Below, in pieces: positions 48,001 to 58,707 of a DNA stretch of 64,000 bases (within the stretch, counting starts at the first letter, position 1; each line of letters starts with the position of its first letter). The notes under the pieces are model-generated. The model saw only the letters and a program-made list of their open reading frames with translations, was not told the DNA's origin and did not search any database. The stretch is taken from contig NC_134766.1 of assembly GCF_050436995.1 (NCBI RefSeq), forward strand, positions 4,154,001-4,218,000. Direction: 5' to 3'. A program made the translations under genes and the position numbers. The stretch comes from Anticarsia gemmatalis (Eukaryota; Arthropoda; Insecta; Lepidoptera; Erebidae).

Positions 48001-51000
48001 GTAGAAGTAAATAATGGTGATAAATTGATTTGATTTGATTTGTGATTATTGCATCTTGACGATATGGACCATGAAATGTCTCGGTTGAATCTTACAGCCA
48101 TTTTTTTAGGGTAAGTTTTATTACGAAACTGTATAAGGGAGCGAAGGTGATTTGCAAGAAGAGTAACTAAGTAAACCTGAAGAGTTGGCTTGTTTGTATG
48201 TGTGGAAGCGCTAATATCAGCAATACAGGTATGATTTACAATTTTTTATTGTTTTGAATAGTCCACCTAATGAGGAAGACTAGGCTATATAACATCACGC
48301 TAAAACTAATAGCAGTGGATTTGAATACTTAAGTCCACGTGAAAAAAGTCGCCGGCTGCCTTTAGACCTTTTACTATACTAGTGGATATAATATGATAGT
48401 GTAAGGAGTAATAGTAGTGCTAGTAAGTGTTTGTGCTTAGGTGCTTACAGACGGCGAAGGGCGGCGAGTAGACGTTCTCGCGGCTGTCGGCGTGCTCCAG
48501 CAGGCGGCGCAGCGTGTTCTGCAGCCCCTCGCCCGCGCTCACCGCGCGCCGCGCGCTGCCGATACTGCGGGTCGTCGCGTCTGCACACAATATGGCTTAT
48601 TTATATTTACTTCAACTTTAAAGTATCAGCCATATGACCTAAATGTTGGTCAAATATGATTATTTACTTCTTTTAAATCTCAAGTAGCCTTTTTTCCAAA
48701 CTATGTTGGAGTCGGCTTTCAGTCTCACCGGATGCGGCTGGATACCAGTGTTTTACATAGAGCGACGGTCTACCTGACCTCCACAACCCAGTTACTTGGG
48801 TATTAACACGATACCTTTCGGTAAGACTGGTTGTCAGACTTTCAAGCTTCTGACTACTTTTAACGACTGTCAAAGATCTTCGAAAATGACAACCGGGCCC
48901 CACCATTTAACGTGCCTTCCGAAACACGAAGGAACTCGATATATAATGTATATAAGATGGTCACCCATCCACAGAACAACCTCGGTAAGCGTGGCTTAAC
49001 CTCAGAGATCGATCCGCGCGGATGTTGTTAACTAAGACACGAGCTCTAAGCTATATTTCTTCAGGTATTTTATTTAAAGCCGACTGTCATAGGTACTAAG
49101 CATCAGCAATATAGCTCTTGTATCGCAGGGACAAATATACAAAACAACTGATATAGTACCAGTCGCAAAGCAATTTTAAATATGTTCCGTATAGGAATCG
49201 AGTCCATGGCCTCCTGAGGCAGTAGTAGTTATGTCTCATGATTACCTGATAACTTATGAAAATAAAGATTTCGTGGTTAGAAAAGAAATCAAATAGGATG
49301 TAAGTATTAAACACGTAACACATAGCATGATTTATCAATAAATACACCCCGTCCTTGTACAAAAACTAGTCCTAAGCAGTCATTAGTATAAAGTATAAAG
49401 TTGCAACTTAAATCTACTCTGTCATAATGTTCTTGCAGAAGGTACGTCAGTTCAGTTTCCGCGTAGTGCGCCGGACGTTGATTGATAGCAGATCGCTGCA
49501 CGTGAATTAGCGTACACAGCTCGATTCATCTCACACGTCTCAACATTACTCTTTGTTATCTCACGACGGCGAGATATATTAATGAGTATTTGCAGTATTA
49601 GAGATTATTGAAAGCTTTTTGCAAGGGTTTCCAAATTAAAGCTTTAATTCTACATAACTTTGGATATCTGAATATATCCGAAAACTTTTGCGATGAAGTA
49701 AAATATAAAGACTTTTTTTGACATTTAAAATGTTCTGCCAAAAAAGTCCCTACGAAGTACGCAGCCTGCTAGAGGCGGTGATGACATTTTCGTGCAAAAT
49801 ATCTCGATAGCTACCAGGTTGTTTGTAGTTGATAGATGTAGAGTATCGCGCTAGTCTTATCTTAAATATGTGATACACTATTGAAGACACAGTATGCTAG
49901 TACACATCTGCTAGTACATCAGAACTAGCAGATGTTCAAGAGCCATCGAATTATCCCTTTAATAATATATTTCATTTAATTTACAATCGTTGGTTTTGTG
50001 GGTTAGTATTAATTTGTGTGTGTAAATACTTGCTACTTACAAGGGTTACAGCATGCATCATTGGTGAGAGTGCCGGAGCTGATGAGGTGACAGCCACCGG
50101 CTGCTATCGCCTGCCCTAGACCACTGCTCATCTGAAATATTAAGGTGACGTCAGCAACTGGAAACCTATTGTTTACCTTACCTTTATAAAAATAACTAGT
50201 TTATAGATGGAAATTTTCACGATCGATTTGTAATTGATGATTGCAAATTATTTAGCTAAGATTATAAAAGATTATTATTATGATCTACGCTGATGTTCTT
50301 TAAAAAGGTCAGGTGCTTAGCATTCACAATCGGCGATCATCTGACATTTCATAAATGAAGCAAATGAAGTTTGAAGGAGTCGTAGCAAGTGGCGTTCTTT
50401 AGTCCCTACCTGACCCCAACAGAATATGGTCGGATAGCTCCGAGTAGCTCCTTTAAATTAATAAGTATGTCTTAAGGTGCTCACTCTCAGCGGCAACTCC
50501 TGCTTCCTATCCAACACAGTCTCAGACTTGACGTAGAAGGCCTTGGTCTCGGCCAGCAGCTCCACGGCAGACTTGCGCTTCTGCTGCTGCGGCGGCGCCA
50601 GCGAGCGTGGGGCCGCCATGCCGTCCTGCCGCTTGCGGGGGAGCTTGAAACTTGCGAACAACGAATCTGCTAGGCGACGCCTGACAAATGATAAAATTAT
50701 TACTGAATTTTCGAATGATGGAAACTTTATAACACGTGTTTATTAATAAATGAAAGATTTTTAAACGTGCCTCCTGCTAAGGAACTGCATATGCTTTTGT
50801 TGACAAATGATTAAGTAACAGATAAAAAGTATAAAAATTAAGCATTTATGGTAAACATGGCATCAAATGGTGCATGAGAAGGATGCTTTTATTTGAAATC
50901 TTCTGATGGCAAAACATATAGATTCTAGAATCGTTCATTGGAGAAAGTAAAATCATAACTGTTAATGTTGTTTTACTAAAGAAACTCACCTAGGCGGCGA

Positions 51001-52235
51001 CTCAAACGACCTCGAGAACGAAGACGAAGCAGCAGCACCCTCAAACTTCTTCCGTACCTCCTCGACCTTGGACCAGCCGGCCTCCACGTTGAGCCGGCGG
51101 TTCAGCGGCAGGGTTTGCGCCGCATGCTTGGCGAGCTCTTCCCGGGTCCTCTTCACTGATACCTCCGGGATCGTGTCACGGGGCCTCAGACCTCGCGCCT
51201 CGTGACATCGCTCGATGAACTGCTGCCGGCGGAGCGAGAAGGTGGCTGACTGGTGACAGTCCTCGTCGTCGTCTAGACACCTGCGAATGAAATTACCAAT
51301 AGAACATACATCTAGGGCACAGTATCTTCAGTGAAAGGAAGCAGGAAGAAAAAAGCTAATTGAATGACTATTAACCATCCGTTATGGTCAGATTAAGACG
51401 CAGAATGCAGAGAATCGTTGCCTTCCTGTGCCGCTATCTTACTCGAAGACGTTCTACATATTTTTAATTAAACTCAACTTAAAATTGCTCTCCGTCTATA
51501 TAAAATAGTTCACAGAAGAAACACAGGCGAGTGTTACGTGATTCGGTAAAAACTAAATATTTGAGTGTATGTAGCAACTTGGTATGCAGCTAAGCATTGT
51601 GCTGCAATGGTTGCGTGACTTCGCCATGTAGCGCGGTGTCGCATGACTGACATCCGACCTTGTGGGGTTTGTAGCTAAAAGATCGGTGATTGTTATCTAG
51701 GATAGCAAATCGATACTAACTGGCTTAGGAATGGGTTACGGAAATTATATGAGGGTACAGTTTGCATAATGTTATGGTTATAGTGAAAGAACTTGGAGGA
51801 ATCACGCGTCCAGAATCAGTAAGTGATAACAAAAGAGATTGTTGTCGTCTATGTGACCCTTTCACCCATGTATTGACAGTACGGAGATATCTATAGAATA
51901 CAGAGTACCGATAGCTGGTTATAATTCTTATCATATCCAAGACCTAGGGCACCCAAGCTACAAAAAAAAATATCACTCTTTGTGTCCAAATGGAAACTAA
52001 TTTACTCTGCCTCTTCTTATTATAAGTATGCAAGGAAGAGATAAGGATCATATTCTATAGATGGATGGTGTACGTTACCTAGCTGGTATAGCGAGGTGCG
52101 AGCGACAAGGCTGGTAGCAGGAGAGGGCGGCCATGTCTGCGGCGCTGCCGGGGGGCGCAGGGGGTGCGGCCGACGTCCGCGCCGCTCATCATTCGCGCAC
52201 CCACGCACCTACCACACCGCTGCTACTCAAGTAAT
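39043..52235 (-). CDS. FAM110-family protein, 17 coding exons
   Basis: The start is ATG at 52134-52132 in a good context. Coding exons: 52134-52079, 51280-50990, 50680-50485, 50131-50041, 48580-48449, 47994-47719, 47327-47195, 46674-46564, 46198-46100, 44590-44504, 44075-43935, 41464-41290, 40963-40833, 40527-40422, 40208-40090, 39762-39531, 39171-39043 (TGA). They sum to 2505 nt, or 834 residues, in frame throughout. Exon 3 holds the FAM110 N-terminal motif (KSAVELLAETKAFYVKSE). Exon 15 holds ILRSKSDISDR, and exons 16-17 the C-terminal motif (LQEFFERLGLE, then PSVVERNARIIKWLCQC). FAM110 proteins of vertebrates associate with centrosomes and microtubules. The middle is low-complexity, rich in Ser, Pro, His and Tyr, and includes SHKSLPDLHTQ. 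It is much longer than vertebrate FAM110 proteins. The splice chain is secure; the family call rests on remembered motifs. Confidence 0.85.
39367..39504 (-). mobile_element. Helitron-like family B, 5' portion
   Basis: Inverted partial copy (taaaaagtagcctatgttc through tcgcatttataatattagt). It ends 26 bp from the donor of FAM110-like exon 16. Confidence 0.65.
41555..41765. repeat. GC-rich imperfect inverted sequence in a FAM110-like intron
   Basis: gccgccgtgcattgaaagcc recurs inverted as ggcggcttcaattgctggc, and aggctcctacagcgggagg resembles the outer part on the other side. This suggests a decayed DNA transposon or foldback. It lies between exon 12 and the 153-bp array. I do not recognise the family. 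Confidence 0.4.
41908..44038 (-). repeat. 153-bp tandem array, about 14 copies, each with a duplicated 5' splice site
   Basis: The marker acttaatgtt occurs at 42051, 42204, 42357 and so on to 43887, exactly 153 bp apart. The array boundaries near 41908 and 44038 give about 14 units. On the minus strand each unit holds the 3' part of exon 11, its GTAACA donor, about 32 bases of intron ending in a pyrimidine-rich CATAG, and a short AT-rich joint. By eye the copies are identical. The only variant seen is at the left edge (cctagcg at about 41944, against cctggcg elsewhere). The array fills most of the intron between exons 11 and 12. It is either a very recent expansion or an assembly effect. Confidence 0.9.
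43935..44075 (-). CDS. FAM110-like exon 11, source of the tandem array
   Basis: Coding exon with acceptor TTATAG before 44075 and donor GTAACA after 43935. It encodes CGSSFARDSGGSSGHYTQRS followed by a His-rich stretch ending in TQHDHDHAR. The phase (one base from exon 10 on entry, AG carried to exon 12) fits both neighbours. The last 104 bases of this exon plus the first bases of the next intron form the 153-bp unit repeated downstream to 41908. Reading through the donor gives an immediate TAA, so intron retention would end the protein here. Confidence 0.85.
44640..44960 (-). repeat. Probable LINE 3' UTR fragment
   Basis: The stretch includes A/T runs and ggccccacactaggcaagcc followed by tgtcctgtgggtacc. 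I recall this as part of a lepidopteran non-LTR element 3' end, read here on the minus strand. No reading frame survives. Lies in the FAM110-like intron 9. Confidence 0.35.
45220..45481 (+). mobile_element. Helitron-like element, family A, head-to-tail with the next element
   Basis: Full copy in a FAM110-like gene intron. Its terminal CTAG (45478-45481) is followed at once by the TC start of the chimeric element at 45482, with no bases between. Confidence 0.8.
45482..45954 (+). mobile_element. Chimeric Helitron-like element (family B start, family A end)
   Basis: Starts TCCATACTAATATTATAAATG with a (ctgt)n tract, then the family B body (catgaaatttggcatggag, ccccgggaaaatgacgc). It continues through an AT-rich joint into the family A 3' half (catcacgctacgaccaat) and ends gggtcagctag. 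The same join occurs at 19909-20395, so this is a mobilised chimera rather than a chance nesting. Confidence 0.78.
48180..48330 (+). repeat. Decayed Helitron-like family A relic
   Basis: cctgaagagttggcttgttt, aatagtccacctaatgagg and ggctatataacatcacgcta follow the order of family A, with many changes and no intact ends. Confidence 0.45.
48680..49045 (-). repeat. Dispersed repeat, probably an inverted SINE
   Basis: Contains ttggagtcggctttcagtct, ctgacctccacaacccagtt, ggtaagactggttgtcagac and taacgtgccttccgaaacac, all of which I recall from a common lepidopteran interspersed repeat. Lies in the FAM110-like intron 4. The class is uncertain. Confidence 0.5.
52135..52235 (-). promoter_or_regulatory. 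5' UTR part of FAM110-like exon, with an overlapping upstream ORF
   Basis: A TTACAG acceptor just before 52235 shows that this exon is preceded by at least one noncoding exon farther right. Between the acceptor and the chosen ATG (52134-52132) lies a tandem ATGATG in another frame. That frame stays open for about 38 codons and stops at the TAG that straddles the exon's 3' end, so it overlaps the main start. Such an upstream ORF would be expected to lower translation of the main frame. The frame from 52134 is preferred because it joins exon 2 without a stop. Confidence 0.6.
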
Positions 52236-55200
52236 CTGTAACAAGAAAATTGTGATTTTAGAAACTGTCTTCCGATGTTGATGAACACGAACATAAGAAA
52301 TTACTGTTAAAACTCAGTAGCAAATTCTAGCAGGAACCATATTACAAAAGGTACAAAAAATAAAAAACTATCCTGTCTGTAGATCGCACAAATCATAATA
52401 TAGGTACGACAACCGGCGTGATGGTAGTTGGCTAAAAAATTGGCAGTGTGCAAGCGTTATAATTTTTTGTGGATTGTGGAATTTCGCTTTATCTAATTTC
52501 TATACAATAGCCTACTATTAGGATCTGAAGGCTGCCTATATTACGTGTAAAGAGACCACTTAATTGACGTAGTTCCTTCAATTGTTAACGATGACTATGT
52601 TACGTGTAAAGATGAAGTCACGTCTTGTTTGTTCACCTGAACAGGAAACTATTGAATTGTTCTTGTACCCAGCCGGAAACTAATCGATAAAATCTAGCAT
52701 TACATTTAAAAAGGTAGGTACAATACAGTTTAGATAATAATTTTGCAGTCTCATAGGACGTTATTAGATAAATATTTGAACAAAAACAGTTCTTACTTTC
52801 ACCGCATGACGCGACTATCAGTTAGGTAAGAGATGGTATAACCTTCTGATACAATAGCAGAGAAAACAAGGCAAATGTATGAGGAGGCAGATTGAATTAT
52901 ATTTCATTGCCTTTCTATCATTACTTGTGAAAAAAGAAAAAAACAAGATGGCGATTGGCGACCGTTATGTCAAACTGACAAAGCGCGTGAGAAAACTAAT
53001 TATGTACAGTAACGTGCGAAAGATTAACTCGGACGTTTTAAGAGCTGCATTAAGTGTAAATATTTAGAACAAGAGTGATCGTATAAAGAGATCACAGCTC
53101 ATTATTTAGATTGTTTATTTATTTATCGCATACACTACACATCTACTGGTGTGTATTATAGAAATAATTATCACTTACTCTAACTAACGGTGAAGGAAAA
53201 CATCGTGATGAGATCTTGCATGCCTAAAATTTGTTTCATACATTTATTAAGGGCATGTAAAGTCCCCAACTCGCACTTGGCCAGCGCGGTGGACTAAAGA
53301 CCTAACTCCTACCTCGTTCAGGAGGAGGAAAAATATGATTAGTGGTCAATCCAGGGCTAGAAATGTTCAAGCCGCAGTCTCTGACTTGGTTTACCGACTA
53401 TTGAGAAGGGAATATGATTTCTCTCAGTGATAATATAGACATTATTATTCCAGGTATCATCCTAATTCTACTCATCTACTTGATTACAAGATCATTGATT
53501 GAACCGATATAAATTGGGCCAAAAGGATATTGATTTCGTATCTACAGATACAATGAATCGAGAACGATGACAGGGCAAGAAAGGGAGCAAAATAGCGAAA
53601 TAGATACCCGGCTAATAAAGATCAACGGAAAAGATAACATATAGTGGGGTTCACGAATAGACTGGATTAATGCCGGGAAGGAACTGAAGGGATTAGATAT
53701 TGAATGTGACAAATATTTTCCTTTATAACTCGGGATCTGGAAAGTAAAAAAGGTGGTGGGGTATTTTTTTTGATAGTTCCTAAATGGAGAACCATTTGTG
53801 TTCATAATTTGACGTGCACTTTTCGGAACTCTATAGATAAAGTTGTTCTAATGAATATTTAACACGTAAATCATACACATATTTACGGTAGTAACTGTAA
53901 CTACGTACATTAACAAAGTTTAACTTAAAGACAAAATTTCCGGAATAAAGCTCAATGTTATTTGGAGAGACGTCGCGAGTGTGCAAACCAAAGCACAAAA
54001 TAGAACTAGATCTCCAAAATGTATCTGAAAATTACCCAATGCTTCAATACACATTATTATTAACAATAACCGCTACAATATTAGTATTACAAACCCTCTA
54101 AAACCGTACAAAGCTGTTAAATTATACTCCGTATTGACACAATTACATCCTGGAGATCAAACAAGTAGCATTAATCAGGTCAGAGCGTCCCATTTGCGCG
54201 GTATTCACTGTATTCAGTCCACGCAGTCATTGCGAATGTCCATATTGACGTCGTGTACTCCCGGGTACAGTGGACTTAATATTATGTGACAATACTAATT
54301 GGAACTGCAATGAGGTTGCTGCTTTTGATGAGGTACTTCTTTAAATACGTCAGAGGAGTATTGTGAATGTTTAAAATGTTAATGCTATATCTATTAGATA
54401 TTGGACCCGTGATTTAAAGGTCGTGACTTTGAATTATATTTATTAGTCTACTTGGTATAGACACTTTTGGCACAAGTTTTAAAATACTAATAGAACTTTA
54501 TGTCCCGGTTTTCCGATTTCCGAAAAATCATGTTATCAGATAGTTGATTTGGTGGAATTGTGACAGCCGTTTTCATACATTTGGTGTTACATCGGACCAG
54601 GTATATGTATACGAAACTTATTGATAAACCGTAAAACAGGGCCTAAAACTTGCAGATAAATATTTTGACAGGTGCTTTTCGTGTAGATACTTTCTGTAAC
54701 TCTTTTGGCTACTGTTCTTTATACGCAGATTTAATTTTCATTTAAATTGATTTAAATTCCATGTAAGTTTCGATTACCACGCAGTAAAGCAGCTTAAATA
54801 TATTAAAAATCATTACTATTTAGTGAGAAATACTTGAAAGCTAGAACAAATAGCGAGTAATCGTCCATTAACACAGCACTTCTTGTCATACGAGTGTAGA
54901 AAGTTAGCGCAGGGAAAACGAAAGTATGCACTTATCTAGTTTTTACTTTATCGCTTCAAATTACATGCGTTTATGAGAAACTACTGAACAATGGACCTGT
55001 TTATACTAGGCGACACGACGACGACACGACAACGTTACGACGACGCCAGCCTTTAACAGGTAATGTTATTGTTATTTATGAAAATAACGGAAAGCATAAA
55101 CGAATTCTTAATTTATTGATAGCAGTACCTAAGCAATTCGAGGCTAACTTCATTGTGCTCCAACGAACCAAGCAAGTGGTTAAAATAATAAATTCATCTA

Positions 55201-57442
55201 CATTTTCATTATAAATATGATCTTAAGTATTAATATTAACTAATCAAACTTGAATTTCAATAACAAATTGAAACGTGAAAGAGGTAAATCAGCTGAAATA
55301 CTAAGATTCAATTATTAGTTTTTGACATTTTCCTGTCATTAAATTTACTTTGTCACCCGCGATAAGTCGTGTCGTTCTCGTATCGTGTAAATGAATGCTT
55401 CTAAACAATTGGGTGCGTTAGCAGGGAGTGAATTGTTTAGTGAGATTAGACAGCATTAGGGCAGACATAATTACTTTTTTAATTTTAATGTAAAACGTTT
55501 GACCTTGAATAAAGTTATGGAGTAATTAGAAAAAGTGTGTTCAGTTTTGGGAACGTTTTTAATATTTCCGTAAATTATAATGTTTTTGTGCACGCCATAT
55601 AATCGTTACTAAGAAAAAGTATAATTTGAAGATTAGTGTGAAAGAAAATGTCTATAAAAAGTAATTTGTGAAAGATGAGTCTTATTTTATAGAGTTTATA
55701 CTTTTGAGTTTAGCTAACCTAGAATTAGGGCCAGTTTCTCTGTTTATATTTAAAGTGTCAGTTAAACTATCTGCTGAATAACGTTACAAGAAATGTATGA
55801 AAACCGTTGACAAACTACCATGTAACAAGATATCTGATAGACATTTAAAAGTGGTAAAACAGAGCCTTAGTCTAAGAAAAAGCTGATAGAAATACCTATC
55901 CTAAACGTTGAGCGATCGTGGCCATAGTAGTTTAATAAAGCAGCAATGGATTCATTAAAAAAAAAAGCCATCTTATAACATAATAACGTAGATTTACAAG
56001 ATAGCTAAAGCTTCTGCAAGAATCTACGCATTCAAGTGTACAGCGAATTTTTATCAAAAATCTTCATAATTCCTTCAATATTCAGCCATCAATTTAAGAT
56101 CAATTGGAAAGTGAATATGCCCAACGAGCAATGCTATCAGATGAACTCTTTATTCGTCCAATGAATGAAAACTTGTCTATCTGTTCATCTTAGATGATTC
56201 GATACCAGTACCATTTTGTTATGTTATACAAGAACAATTGTGACGCTCTTTTCTCTTAAACTCGTGAACCGTATTTGATAAATGATGGCATTAGTCTTAG
56301 TTAGTGAATGACGTTTGTGTATATTTATCATTATGTAGGTTAGAATTAGTTTCTTATAGTGTAATCAACCCTAAAGAGAGAGTATAGTGTATTTAACTTA
56401 GGTTAATTATTGATACGAATGATTAAGTTATCGTTAAGTTACAAAGCTTTTTGTATTTGTTTGTATGTTTGAATGTAGATGCAGGAAAGTTAAGGTGTAC
56501 CTTTATCACAGAATTTTGCTTTTTTCGGAAAATAGCAGGACAGGGCTCCACATCCTGTTAAAGTTCGGTCAGACTAATGTCTAATAAGTTTAATTGCATA
56601 TACCTACTAAGGTAATTAAATTTGTAACATTTAAAACGTTACGTATTAGAAATGTCATAAAAATTATGAAATAAAATGTTCTTTATTACTTAATACTTAT
56701 AAAATGCGGAAAAAACGTCTGCATTTTACGCCAGTGACTTTATGAGATTATATAAACGAGTATTGAAATATAGCTGGGCATTTATGTAATTAAATAAAGT
56801 ATGTAGACTGGAAATCCGCTATTTCTAAGAGATTGCAATTAGTAAGAACTGTAGGAAGTAGTAGGAACATGGAAAGTAGTAATTCAAGCTGTCAATAGGT
56901 ACTTGTATATAAGATTAGGATAGATAGAGTCGACATTTACGTAGGCTGAGTGAGTTCTATTTAGAGTATATTCACACTTGTCGTGTTTTGGGGACGGAAA
57001 ATATCAGGAAGCTTGCAGCCGGTCTCAATAACTAATCTTCAGATAGGTTAGCGTATCTAACTAGACATAGCAGTTGTTGAAACATAACTATTTATCCCTA
57101 GTTGGAGATATATTATTGGGATTCGCGTTATTTGACATTGGTGAACCTGACAATATGGCGAAAAATTTCATAATTTTGGAAAAGAAGAATTCTGTATAAT
57201 TTCGGATAAAATTTAATAGACCCATTTGAATTTCAAATGACATTTCAACTTATTTTAGCCTGTTTTGAATATAATTTTGTTTTCGGTGAAAATATTATCA
57301 AATTTTCATGGATATCAAATATCATATTTTTAACCATTATTTATGTATTGATTACTCTTTGAAGGTTTCCGTAAAAGGCGTAAGATGTATGATAGTAATA
57401 AAACGGCACATTAATCAGGTGGGCAGTGCATTACGTTAGGTC
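52236..57442. other. Probable long first intron or 5' flank of the FAM110-like gene
   Basis: AT-rich, apart from one SINE fragment near 53135. No exon was recognised. The acceptor at 52235 requires an upstream exon, so at least part of this stretch should be intron. Confidence 0.5.
53135..53330 (+). mobile_element. SINE fragment
   Basis: Body and 3' part of the SINE at 8683-8987, with substitutions (tatcacttactctaactaac, aaacatcgtgatgagatctt, gcacttggccagcgcggtgg). The head is absent. Confidence 0.55.
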
Positions 57443-57457
57443 AGAGTAGTCTGCGGT

Positions 57458-58638
57458 CCAAACAACACCTGTCGACGGCTGTACGCCGGGATCGTGCGGT
57501 CAATGGCCCTATATGGCTCACCCATCTGGGCCAATGCCCTGTCGGCCAAAAACATCGCCGCGCTGCGACGTCCGCAGCGCGTGATGGCTGTCAGGGCCGT
57601 GAGAGGCTACCGCACGATCTCATTCGAAGCAGCGTGCCTACTGGCCGGAACGCCGCCGTGGGACCTGGACGCGAAGGCCCTCGCGTCACTCTATACATGG
57701 CGCGAGGAGGCCCGAGGCGGAGGCTCACTGCCAGCGCCTCAAGAAGTGGAGGCGCGGAGAGCAGAGCTCCGCCAAGATGTCCTGGCGGCGTGGAAGCGGC
57801 GACTGGAGAACCCCAGCGCCGGCCTCGTTACCATCGAGGCCGTGCGGCCGGCGGTCACGGAGTGGCTGGAGAGAGGGCACGGCGCGCTCACTTATCGGCT
57901 GACGCAGGTCTTGACCGGACACGGTTGTTTCGGCAAGTACCTGTGTCGCATAGGCCGTGAGCAGACGCCCAGGTGCCATCATTGTGGTGACTGCCCCGAT
58001 ACGGCGCTGCATACGCTGGCACACTGCCAGGCGTGGTCGTCGCAGCGCCGTCAATTGACCGGGGTAGTCGGGAGCGACCTCTCGCTCTCGGCCGTGGTTC
58101 TGTCCATGGTCGGGAGCGAGGCAGCGTGGTCGGCCGTCGCCTCGTTCTGCGAGGAAGTTATATCCGCAAAAGAGGCGGCGGAACGGGAGCGGGAAATCAA
58201 CGCTCCCCTCCCTTCCCGCGCAAGACGCACTGGGCGTCGTAGGCGCCGGGATGATCTCCGGCCCCCGTGACGCGGACCTGTGGGCGGCGGAGGCGGAACG
58301 CTCCGTCGCCTGGACAGGGAACAGGTCCGAGAGGTGGGGAGTGCGCTGTGTGTTCCTGGCACACCCCCTTGAAGTGGAGAGCTAGGGGGGGGCAATCCTC
58401 GTGCCTGCCCCCGCTCGAAGTAGGGCCCGCATACAAAGCGGGCCGTCACCGACTGGGACGCGGAGTATCCGATCGGAGGTACCGCGTCCTGGCCACGTTA
58501 TGGTGACCGCAGAAGGAACACCGTCAGGTTTTTAGTCGGTATGCCCAAGTTAGCCGGAACGCCTTGCCGGCGGGAGAGCCCGACAGACCCCCGCTTTCCT
58601 CCCTGGGGCGGGACATGCAGTTATGCATTTTCCTGACG

Positions 58639-58692
<54 letters not shown>
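57458..58692 (+). mobile_element. 5'-truncated R1-type non-LTR retrotransposon (LINE)
   Basis: A perfect 15-bp duplication (agagtagtctgcggt) lies at 57443-57457 and 58693-58707. It bounds a 1235-bp insert that ends in about 54 A residues. This is the hallmark of target-primed reverse transcription with 5' truncation. The open frame from the left edge to the TGA at 58268-58270 is the C-terminal part of ORF2: MALYGSPIWANALS, then RRPQRVMAVRAVRGYRTIS, and a zinc-knuckle CHHCGDCPDTALHTLAHC, as in R1/SART/TRAS-type elements. A GC-rich 3' UTR of about 370 bp follows. The frame is intact where present, and the long uniform A tail points to a very young copy. It lies right of the FAM110-like exons, probably in that gene's first intron. 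Confidence 0.92.
57494..58270 (+). pseudogene. LINE ORF2 C-terminal fragment with CCHC zinc knuckle
   Basis: This is the region after the reverse transcriptase domain. It contains WANALSAKNIAALRRPQRVM, a region typical of R1-clade ORF2 proteins from arthropods. Next comes GHGCFGKYLCRIGRE and the cysteine-histidine motif C-x2-C-x8-H-x4-C. The C-terminus is Arg-rich (SRARRTGRRRRRDD). The frame is open upstream of 57494 to the insertion edge, so there is no true start. Without the endonuclease and polymerase domains it cannot act on its own. Confidence 0.85.
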
Positions 58693-58696
<4 letters not shown>

Positions 58697-58707
58697 TAGT
58701 CTGCGGT

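Noticed and set aside
52879..53067. Small plus-strand gene with a basic, hydrophobic product
   Set aside because: Short, AT-rich, no splice or domain evidence; it is within the length expected by chance.
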